A stretch of 11,390 nt of DNA from Acidimicrobiia bacterium. GTDB taxonomy: Bacteria; Actinomycetota; Acidimicrobiia; Spongiisociales; SHLN01. A program made the translations under genes and the position numbers. The DNA is taken from the NCBI GenBank assembly GCA_004283105.1, contig SHLN01000065.1, positions 1 through 11,390 of the forward strand, given 5' to 3'. The notes under the pieces are model-generated. The model was not told the DNA's origin. It saw only the letters and a list, made by a program, of their open reading frames with translations, and did not search any database. This document shows, piece by piece, positions 1-5,713 of the stretch (its first letter is position 1; every line of letters begins with the position of its first letter).

Positions 1-18
1 TATACCAGCCTCTTTGAA

Positions 19-45
19 GGGATCTTTTTCACTATTCAAGATCCC
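19..45. repeat. Inverted repeat with 8-bp arms (possible terminator)
   Basis: The arms GGGATCTT (19-26) and AAGATCCC (38-45) are perfectly complementary around an 11-base loop. The hairpin lies beyond the end of the minus-strand operon and could be a transcription end point. There is no clear run of T after it on either strand, so the terminator reading is weak. It could also relate to a gene beyond the left edge of the window. Positions 1-159 hold no gene I can support. Confidence 0.3.
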
Positions 46-146
46 GATTGATCACGCGCTGCACACGCCGGAGCTGACTACGACGTCGTTTTCCTTCGGC
101 GAATCGGCGGGAAGCGACCACCGATCCCTGACGGTGACGATCGCCC

Positions 147-159
147 GAGCCGCCGGCTC
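147..159 (-). terminator. Small GC-rich hairpin right after the selenoprotein stop codon
   Basis: GAGCC-GGC-GGCTC on the minus strand is a 5-bp stem with a 3-base loop. It begins at the base after the TAG stop (162-160). No U-tract follows, so termination here is only a possibility. The position at the end of a five-gene operon is the main reason to note it. Confidence 0.25.
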
Positions 160-783
160 CTAGAGGCTTGCCGCCTGCTCCAGAACCTCGGTCTCGTCGA
201 ACGGGCCGTACCAGGTGGTCTGGCCGCGTCCTTCGGTGTCAAAGAGAATGGCAATCGGCTGGCCGCGGATGCCGAGCAGGTCCCACGACTCGAACGACTC
301 GTCGTAGAGCATGCGGAAGGACTTGGTCCCGTAGGCATCCACGAAGTCGAGGGCCTCCTGATAGGTGTCCTGAGCGCCGAGGCCGATGACGGTCACGGTA
401 TCTGCATTGTCTCGAGCAAACTGCTCGACGTCGGGAGCTTCCCGACGGCAGGTGGGTCAATGGGGAGCCCAGAACCACAACAGAACCGGCTCGGTTTCGA
501 GCGCGAGTTCCTTGAGGTTGAGCTCTCCGCCCGCCAGGTCTGCCACGACGACATCGGGGTAGTCAGAATCAGGGAGCTCCGCTGGTGTGGCCGGGGGACT
601 CGTGGTGGTATCGCCACCGGAGGGGATCGTCGGGGTCGTACCTGCGTCGGCCGTTGTCGGTGACGTCGTGCCGGCCGGTTCTCCGAGAGTGGTTTCGGGT
701 GCGGTGAAGGTATCAGACGTGCCGTCGCTGCCGCAGGCGGCGGCGACAAGCGCTATGGCGATGAGGATGATGAGTCTTCGCAT
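160..783 (-). CDS. Thioredoxin-like (TlpA/ResA-type) lipoprotein, predicted selenoprotein with UxxC motif (UGA = Sec109)
   Basis: This is a predicted thiol/selenol redox protein anchored as a lipoprotein on the outer face of the cytoplasmic membrane. From the ATG at 783 the frame gives a short signal peptide ending in the lipobox VAAAC (Cys17). A Thr/Pro-rich linker follows (about residues 20-68), then a thioredoxin-like domain. The frame reads LLWFWAPH, an in-frame TGA (459-457), then PTCRREAPDVEQF. The TGA sits exactly at the first cysteine of the family's WCxxC-type active site, giving UPTC. Downstream, the same frame runs another 98 codons to a TAG (162-160) and keeps the fold, including the cis-proline loop GIRGQPIAILFD. 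Full length is 207 residues, normal for a TlpA-like lipoprotein. A SECIS-like hairpin follows the UGA. Conventional annotation would split this into a 108- or 122-residue fragment and a 78-residue fragment. An alternative start at ATG 825 abuts the modC stop and would add 14 residues; neither start has a clear ribosome binding site. The alternative reading is a nonsense mutation or sequencing error in a TGC/TGT codon. Confidence 0.85.
412..428 (-). promoter_or_regulatory. Second hairpin in tandem with the SECIS candidate
   Basis: TCGAGCA-GTT-TGCTCGA forms a perfect 7-bp stem with a 3-base loop beginning with G. It starts at the base after hairpin 1, with no gap. Its loop begins about 36 bases after the UGA, at the far edge of the usual SECIS distance. 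It may be an alternative SECIS, may stack on hairpin 1, or may be chance in GC-rich coding DNA. Confidence 0.4.
429..447 (-). promoter_or_regulatory. Candidate bacterial SECIS element (hairpin 1)
   Basis: On the coding strand the UGA is followed by 9 bases and then CGTCGGGA-AGC-TCCCGACG, a perfect 8-bp stem with a 3-base apical loop. The loop starts 18 bases after the UGA and has G at its second position. This fits the described bacterial SECIS pattern: a small apical loop roughly 16-37 bases downstream of UGA, with a G among the first two loop bases. In bacteria this element lies inside the coding region and recruits SelB with Sec-tRNA. The stem is read as codons for RREAPD. Confidence 0.75.
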
Positions 784-825
784 GGTCTGGGAAAGGTAAC
801 GCCTGCTGCTCGAAATTGGTTCCAT

Positions 826-1845
826 TCAACGCGGATAGGCGAGCACTTCTGAGGCCTTGACGGCCACCCACACGTCATCGCCCTCCGAGAAGGCAGCCGC
901 GCCGCCATGCGTGACCTCGGCCACGAGGTCGACCTGTCCGGTCACGTGGACACGAACCTGCTCCAGGCTCGGCTCGATCGAGGCAATGTGTCCCAGCCAG
1001 ACGTTGCGGGGCGAGCCCGTCGGTCGCGACAGGTAGAGCGATACGGCCCGGGGATGCACCGAGGCCAGGGCGGCTCCATTCAGAGTGGACGCACTGACGA
1101 TCACTCCGCCGTCGGGAAGGGTGATCGTCCCGCCCGACGCCTCGCCGGAGAAGAAGTTCATCCCAACGAGCTCGGCGACGTAGGTCGAACGGGGATGGGT
1201 CCGGAGGTCGTCGATGGTGCCATCCTGCGTCACCCGGCCGTTGTCGAGCACCACGATCCGGTCGGCGAGCGCGGCGGCCTCGAGCGGATCGTGCGTGACG
1301 AGGATGCGATACCCGGGACTGTCATGCAGCTCGCGACGGAGAACTCGACGGACGGCGGCACGATTGGCCGCGTCCACCGAGGCGAGCGGTTCGTCGAGCA
1401 GGAGGAGGGCCGGCCGGCGCACCTGGGCTCGCGCCAGGGCCACCAACTGGGCCTGGCCACCGGATAGCTCCGACGGCCTCGCGTCGATCAGGTCCTCGAG
1501 GCCGAGGCGGCCGAGCCACACATCGGCCTCTTCCTCCTCGGCACAACCGAATGCAACGTTCTCGCGAACACTCAGGTGCGGGAAGAGCAAGCCGGCCTGG
1601 GGGACGTAGCCGACGCTCCGCTCCTCGGGCAAGCGGCGGATGGAGGCGGCGGGATCCTCCCAGACATCCCCGTCGACGACTATCTGCCCGGCTTCCACGG
1701 GGTCGAGCCCGGCGAGGATGCGAAGCAGCGATGACTTGCCGGCCCCGTTTGGTCCGACTACCGCCACGATCTCGTCGGTCGCTGCCTCCAGGTCGACCTC
1801 GAGTCGAAATCCATTGCGGGCGGCAGAGGCGTGGCAGGTCAACAT
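826..1845 (-). CDS. modC: Molybdate ABC transporter ATP-binding protein
   Basis: This is the cytoplasmic ATPase that powers oxyanion import with ModB. In 339 residues it shows Walker A GPNGAGKSS (31-39), Q-loop Gln83, the signature LSGGQ (127-131), Walker B LLLLDEP (147-153) and the H-loop THD (His185). The segment after about residue 275 looks like the C-terminal TOBE/Mop domain typical of ModC, which binds molybdate and regulates transport. The length is close to the usual 350 or so. The start ATG overlaps the modB TGA by one base (TGATG), indicating translational coupling. The TGA stop abuts an ATG at 825, so the selenoprotein gene downstream is almost certainly on the same transcript. The TOBE domain and the neighbours favour molybdate; tungstate cannot be excluded. 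Confidence 0.92.
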   Translation of the reverse strand: MLTCHASAARNGFRLEVDLEAATDEIVAVVGPNGAGKSSLLRILAGLDPVEAGQIVVDGDVWEDPAASIRRLPEERSVGYVPQAGLLFPHLSVRENVAFGCAEEEEADVWLGRLGLEDLIDARPSELSGGQAQLVALARAQVRRPALLLLDEPLASVDAANRAAVRRVLRRELHDSPGYRILVTHDPLEAAALADRIVVLDNGRVTQDGTIDDLRTHPRSTYVAELVGMNFFSGEASGGTITLPDGGVIVSASTLNGAALASVHPRAVSLYLSRPTGSPRNVWLGHIASIEPSLEQVRVHVTGQVDLVAEVTHGGAAAFSEGDDVWVAVKASEVLAYPR

Positions 1846-2615
1846 CAGCGCACCCAGGCCCGCCGGGCGGCCGTCAGTACGAGAAGCGAAACGACCACGA
1901 GGACGAGGCTGAGGCTGAAGGCCGCCTCCGGGTCTCGTTCGAGCTCGAAGAAGATGGCGAGGGGGAGCGTCTGGGTTCTCCCGCTCAGATTGCCGGCAAA
2001 CGTGACGGTGGCTCCAAACTCGCCGAGGGCGCGCGCCCAGCCGAGGACGACCCCGGCCGCCAGAGCGGGAACGGCCTGGGGGAGGGCGATGCGCCGGAAC
2101 CGTCGCCAGGGTCCGGCCCCGAGGGTGGCGGCTACCTCCTCGAGGTTGCGGTCGACGGCCCGGAAGCCTGCCTCGGCGACGAGCGTCACAAATGGGAGGG
2201 CGACGAATGATGCCGCCAGCACCGCTCCCGCGGTCGTGAAGGGCAGCGTGATGCCGAACAGATCGTCGATCAGTCCACCGATGGGACCCGACCGTCCCAG
2301 CGACGCCAGCAGCGCGACGCCAGACACCACGGCAGGCAGGACGATGGGGAGGAGCACCGTTGCCCGCAGCAGGGCCTGGCCCCGGAAACTGCCGCGGGCA
2401 AGGAGCCAGGCGAGCGGGACACCGAGCCCGACTGCCACCGTTGTGGCCAGCACCGACACCACTATCGAGACCCGTACCGCGTCACCGGAGCCGGCAAGAT
2501 CTCCGCCCAGGCCGGACCACGGGACGCGAATGAGGAGTCCGGCGATCGGCACGACGAGGAGAGCCAGGCCGATGCCGGCCAGGACGCCGAGCCGGAGGGG
2601 CATGACTCGCCTCAT
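1845..2615 (-). CDS. modB: Molybdate ABC transporter permease
   Basis: This is an integral membrane channel subunit of 256 residues with hydrophobic segments consistent with about six helices, the first at residues 8-28 and the last at about 232-250. The ABC-importer EAA loop that docks on the ATPase is visible as EEVAATLGAGPWRRFRRIALP, followed by the usual Pro- and Gly-rich stretch. Length and layout match ModB/CysT-type permeases. The ATG overlaps the modA stop by four bases (ATGA); a second in-frame ATG at 2603 would remove only four residues. Its order between modA and modC supports the assignment. Confidence 0.92.
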   Translation of the reverse strand: MRRVMPLRLGVLAGIGLALLVVPIAGLLIRVPWSGLGGDLAGSGDAVRVSIVVSVLATTVAVGLGVPLAWLLARGSFRGQALLRATVLLPIVLPAVVSGVALLASLGRSGPIGGLIDDLFGITLPFTTAGAVLAASFVALPFVTLVAEAGFRAVDRNLEEVAATLGAGPWRRFRRIALPQAVPALAAGVVLGWARALGEFGATVTFAGNLSGRTQTLPLAIFFELERDPEAAFSLSLVLVVVSLLVLTAARRAWVR

Positions 2616-3316
2616 GGCGAGAATCCAAACTCGGCCAGGAGCGCCCGGGCGGCCGGGGTGGTGAGAAACGCGACGAAGGCGGCCGCCGTCTCCGGTTGCG
2701 CCGAGGTTGCGAGGGCAGCGGCGTAGTACTCGGCGACCGGGCTAACCGTGTCGGGGATCTCCACCCCGGCCACATCGCCACGGCTGATGTCCGTTCGGTA
2801 GACAATCCCCGCATCGGCTTCCCCGAGCTGGACCTTGGCGAGGACCGAACGCACGCTGGGCTCGAGGCTCGAGGGGGTCACGGCAACTCCGGCCGCCTCC
2901 AGCATCTCGGCCGTGTATCGACCCGCAGGAACCTGGGGGGCGGCAAGGACGACGGTGAGGTCTGGATTAGCGAGATCTTCGATGCCGCTGATGGCGTGAG
3001 GGTTCCCCGGGGCGACGGCGATAGCGAGCCGGTTGGTGGCGAACACGATCGGGTCCGTGGCCAGGACCTGGAGACGGACGAGTTCTGAGGCGGTCGCCTC
3101 GTCGGCGGTCAGCACCACGTCGAGGGGGGCACCTTCGCGCACCTGGGAAACGAGAATCTGGCTACCGGCCACGGACACCTCCACCGGACCCTGGCCGAAA
3201 TCGGATGCGAGCTCGTCGGCGGCCTCGGCCATCGAAGACGCCCCCCCCACGATGATGGGAGCCTCGCCACCCCACCCCGCCAGGACGACAACAAGCGATA
3301 GGAGCAGCCGCCTCAC
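2612..3316 (-). CDS. modA: Molybdate ABC transporter substrate-binding protein
   Basis: This is the extracytoplasmic oxyanion-binding component, 234 residues. It has a hydrophobic N-terminal export signal, then IIVGGASSMAEAADELA, the equivalent of the ModA first-strand motif with anion-binding serines. GSQILVSQVREGAPLDVVLTAD matches the ModA G-S-x-x-L...GAPxDV block, and AGRYTAEMLEAAGV and DAGIVYRTD match further conserved blocks. Translation starts at a GTG (3316-3314) that overlaps the stop of the regulator gene (GTGA). One oddity is the sequence LAGWGGE at residues 12-18, which looks like a lipobox with Trp15 where the lipidated Cys would be. As written the protein would be cleaved and released or stay anchored by its signal helix. 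A run of eight G on the coding strand (3248-3241) lies in the Gly-Gly codons of the first motif. Confidence 0.9.
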   Translation of the reverse strand: MRRLLLSLVVVLAGWGGEAPIIVGGASSMAEAADELASDFGQGPVEVSVAGSQILVSQVREGAPLDVVLTADEATASELVRLQVLATDPIVFATNRLAIAVAPGNPHAISGIEDLANPDLTVVLAAPQVPAGRYTAEMLEAAGVAVTPSSLEPSVRSVLAKVQLGEADAGIVYRTDISRGDVAGVEIPDTVSPVAEYYAAALATSAQPETAAAFVAFLTTPAARALLAEFGFSP

Positions 3317-3687
3317 AGCTCGATCATGACGTTGGTGGCTTTGACCACCGCCGTGGCCATCACCCCGGCCTCGAGCTCGAGGTCGTCGGCGGCCTCCCGG
3401 GTGAGGAGAGCGACGATGCGCTGCCCTCCGCTGTAGAGCTCGACCTTGGCAGCCACCGTGTCCTTCACCACTCCCGTCACAATGCCGGTGAAGCGGTTCC
3501 GAGCCGAGCGGCGATGCAATACCGGAGAGCCGTTCGTCGTCACGAAGGCGGCCAGGTCTGCCCCGGCGACCCGGCGATGGCCGCTCTTGCTCCTGGTAGC
3601 GGGCAGACGACCCTCGTCGACCCAGCGGCGGGCCGTGTCGGTGCTCACGCCGAGCACTTCGGCAACCTCGCTAATGCGATAATCCAT
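3313..3687 (-). CDS. HTH (excisionase/MerR-like) plus Mop/TOBE domain molybdate-responsive regulator
   Basis: This is a 124-residue predicted DNA-binding sensor of intracellular molybdate. Residues 4-47 form an excisionase-type helix-turn-helix (ISEVAEVLGVSTDTARRWVDEGRLPATRS, then GHRRV). Residues 61-122 match the Mop/TOBE fold (SARNRFTGIVTGVV...AKVEL...LLTREAADDLELEAGV...VVKATNVMIEL), which binds molybdate as an oligomer. It is not classical ModE, which has a LysR-like helix-turn-helix and a di-Mop domain. It is the first gene of the mod operon, and its TGA overlaps the modA GTG. A GAGGG ribosome binding site sits 8 bases before the ATG. Autoregulation through the inverted repeat just upstream is an inference. 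Confidence 0.85.
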   Translation of the reverse strand: MDYRISEVAEVLGVSTDTARRWVDEGRLPATRSKSGHRRVAGADLAAFVTTNGSPVLHRRSARNRFTGIVTGVVKDTVAAKVELYSGGQRIVALLTREAADDLELEAGVMATAVVKATNVMIEL

Positions 3688-3699
3688 GCGATTGGCCCT

Positions 3700-3741
3700 C
3701 GTATTTACCAGGAGCGCAGGAGGATAGCAGCCGCAAATACG
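3700..3741. promoter_or_regulatory. Inverted repeat in the divergent mod / treS promoter region
   Basis: CGTATTTAC (3700-3708) and GCAAATACG (3733-3741) are inverted copies matching at 8 of 9 positions, with centres 33 bp apart (about three helical turns). The right copy runs into the palindrome ATACGTAT (3737-3744). The left copy touches the ribosome binding site of the regulator gene. The region is A+T-rich compared with its surroundings and is the only non-coding DNA between the divergent genes. It is a plausible operator for the HTH-Mop protein and may also affect treS. Confidence 0.4.
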
Positions 3742-3781
3742 TATCGGTTCGGTCGAGGGTGGCGGGGACTAGCGTTTCGGT

Positions 3782-5368
3782 ATGTGGTTCCAGACCGCGA
3801 CGTTCTACGAGATCCCCGTGCATGCCTTCTACGACTCGAACGGCGATGGCGTCGGGGATCTGGCAGGCATCCACGAGAAGCTGGACTACCTGGAATGGCT
3901 CGGCGTCGATTGCCTGTGGCTGCTCCCGTTCTACCCCTCGCCGATGGCAGATGGCGGATACGACGTATCGGACTTGACCGGGGTGGCCGAGGAGTTCGGC
4001 ACGCTCGATGATCTCCGGGCCCTCCTGGATGCCATCCATGCCCGGGGCATGTACGCGATGGCCGATGTCATCGTCAACCACACGAGTGACCAGCACCCCT
4101 GGTTCCAGGCAGCCCGCCAACCCGGCTCACCTAGTCGCGACTGGTATGTGTGGAGCGAAACCCCGGAACGGTACGGAGATGCCCGGGTCATTTTCGTTGA
4201 CACGCAGGACTCGAATTGGGCCTGGGACGAGGTGGCCGGCGCTTACTACTGGCACCGCTTCTACGCCGAGCAACCCGACCTCAACTTCGACAACCCCGAC
4301 GTGAGAGAGGCCGTCAAGAACGTGGTGCGGTTCTGGCTCGACATGGGGTTCGACGGGCTGCGAATGGATGCCATCCCGTACCTGTACGAACGGGAGGGCA
4401 CCATCTGCGAGAACCTGCCCGAGACCCACGCGTTCCTCAAAGAGCTGCGGGCCATGATCGATGGCGAGTACGAGGATCGCATCATGCTGGCCGAAGCCAA
4501 CCAGCTGCCGGCCGAGGTGGTTGCCTACCTGGGGGACGGCGATGAGTGTCACATGGCCTACCACTTTCCGGTCATGCCACCGCTCTACATGGCGCTCCGG
4601 CGGGAGGACGCGAGCGACATTGTGACGGCACTCGAGGCAACCCCCGAGATTCCGGCCGGCAGCCAATGGGGCGTCTTCCTCCGAAATCACGATGAGCTGA
4701 CGCTCGAGATGGTGACGGAGGAAGACCGGCAGTTCATGTACGAGCAGTACGCCCCCGACCCGGCGATGCGGAAGAACATCGGCATCCGTCGGCGGCTCAT
4801 GCCCCTGCTGGCGAACGAGCGCTCCCAGTTCGAGCTTCTGCACGGGGTGCTGTTGTCACTCCCCGGCTCACCGTTCCTCTACTACGGCGACGAGATCGGG
4901 ATGGGAGACGAGTACCTGCTGCGGGATCGTGATGGGGTGCGTACTCCCATGCAGTGGAAGGGCGAACCCGGTGCCGGGTTCAGCACGGCCGATCCGGACC
5001 GGTTCTACATACCGCTGGTCACCGACCCGGACTACGCACCCGAGGTCGTCAATGTGGAGTCGCAACAAGCAGACGAGGGGAGCCTCCTCCGCTGGGTGCG
5101 CACCCTCCTTGCCGACCGCTCCCGGCTGCCGGTCTTGGGGAACGGCAGCTTTGCGCTCATCGACACGGGAGATCCGGCGGTGCTCGGCTATCGGCGCACC
5201 AACGATGAAGCGGACCTAACGGTTCTCGCCAACTTCGCCACGACTCCCCGAGTCGTCAGCCTGGCGGCGCCGATGACTGAGGTCCGCACCGGCCGGTCGC
5301 TTGGGGAGACCATCGAGCTGCCAGGTCACGCATTCAGCTGGCTGGCCGAGCACACAGGGGCGATTTGA
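3782..5368 (+). CDS. treS: Trehalose synthase (maltose alpha-D-glucosyltransferase), GH13
   Basis: This cytoplasmic enzyme interconverts maltose and trehalose by intramolecular transglucosylation. The 528-residue protein begins directly with the family's opening (MWFQTATFYEIPVHAFYDSNGDGVGD). It has the four GH13 regions: DVIVNH (95-100), GLRMDAIPYL with nucleophile Asp196, MLAEANQ with acid/base Glu238, and FLRNHDE with Asp304. TreS-typical stretches are present, including EREGTICENLPETHAFLKEL, GDGDECHMAYHFP and DRDGVRTPMQW. A small C-terminal beta domain completes it. It lacks the fused maltokinase seen in some actinobacterial TreS proteins, and no maltokinase or glgE is adjacent. It is transcribed away from the mod operon and stands alone. 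The ribosome binding site is weak; I chose this ATG because family homology starts at its first residues. Confidence 0.95.
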   Translation: MWFQTATFYEIPVHAFYDSNGDGVGDLAGIHEKLDYLEWLGVDCLWLLPFYPSPMADGGYDVSDLTGVAEEFGTLDDLRALLDAIHARGMYAMADVIVNHTSDQHPWFQAARQPGSPSRDWYVWSETPERYGDARVIFVDTQDSNWAWDEVAGAYYWHRFYAEQPDLNFDNPDVREAVKNVVRFWLDMGFDGLRMDAIPYLYEREGTICENLPETHAFLKELRAMIDGEYEDRIMLAEANQLPAEVVAYLGDGDECHMAYHFPVMPPLYMALRREDASDIVTALEATPEIPAGSQWGVFLRNHDELTLEMVTEEDRQFMYEQYAPDPAMRKNIGIRRRLMPLLANERSQFELLHGVLLSLPGSPFLYYGDEIGMGDEYLLRDRDGVRTPMQWKGEPGAGFSTADPDRFYIPLVTDPDYAPEVVNVESQQADEGSLLRWVRTLLADRSRLPVLGNGSFALIDTGDPAVLGYRRTNDEADLTVLANFATTPRVVSLAAPMTEVRTGRSLGETIELPGHAFSWLAEHTGAI

Positions 5369-5619
5369 GGAGCCCACTCTCGGTGCTTCTATCAGGACCG
5401 GAGCCGCACTCGTAAGTGCCGATCTAGCGCACTCGGCGGAATGCTCGTTCGTGCGCCCGATTTGGTGATCGGCTCGTCGTCGGGAGAGGAGCAGTGCCAG
5501 ATCTGAGTGTGTCCGGCTGGGCCTGATAGGACGGCTTTCACACCTCGAAGTGCCTGGTCGGAGGGCTGAGTAGGTACCCGGTCGGTCACGACGTGGTGGT
5601 GATCGAACCTGGTGCCGCC
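5369..5619. other. Intergenic stretch without a supported gene
   Basis: About 250 bp between treS and the conserved promoter block. I see no open frame with coding character. There are only small hairpins, such as GCACT-CGTA-AGTGC at 5406-5419, which may lie in the treS 3' untranslated region. No convincing rho-independent terminator is visible. Confidence 0.5.
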
Positions 5620-5688
5620 GATTCACAGGAACCTCCCAGGACGCTCCCAGCACCCCCACAGACCGTCGGCGGATGCTTGTGGTGTACC
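5620..5688 (+). promoter_or_regulatory. Response-regulator-type operator/promoter block, copy A (exporter operon)
   Basis: Three direct repeats with an 11-bp period stand at 5624-5628 (CACAG, degenerate), 5635-5639 and 5646-5650 (both CCCAG, within CTCCCAG). After a less conserved stretch comes CTTGTGGTGTACC (5676-5688), probably the core promoter. The block aligns without gaps to 9612-9680, with about 50 of 69 bases identical by eye. It begins 94 bp before the ATG at 5714, exactly as copy B does for its gene. Helically phased direct repeats are typical binding sites of OmpR/PhoB-family regulators, and one is encoded in this operon. Confidence 0.7.
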
Positions 5689-5702
5689 AACGACCATTCG
5701 CC

Positions 5703-5708
5703 AAGGAG
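5703..5708 (+). promoter_or_regulatory. Ribosome binding site that decides the ATPase start
   Basis: AAGGAG lies 5 bases before the ATG at 5714. It supports that start over the upstream in-frame ATG at 5612, whose extra 34 residues would be translated from the promoter block. Confidence 0.75.
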
Positions 5709-5713
5709 AAGGC

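Noticed and set aside
457..459. Genome-wide reassignment of UGA to Trp or Gly
   Set aside because: The other nine genes in the window end in TGA at sensible positions, several of them overlapping the next start, so UGA is used as stop.
160..825. Reading the redox lipoprotein as a pseudogene or as two separate genes (457-825 and 160-396)
   Set aside because: The interruption is a single UGA exactly at the catalytic cysteine. The frame stays intact on both sides, and a SECIS-like hairpin follows at the right distance. A random nonsense mutation would not be expected to show all three. It remains the fallback if the genome lacks sel genes.
1831..2664. Plus-strand open frame opposite modB
   Set aside because: It is Arg/Pro/Ser/Ala-rich and fully antisense to modB; a high-GC shadow.
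3241..3248. Run of eight C (G on the coding strand) in modA as a phase-variable tract
   Set aside because: The frame is intact and the codons encode a plausible Val-Gly-Gly-Ala in a conserved motif. One short run in GC-rich DNA is not evidence of switching.
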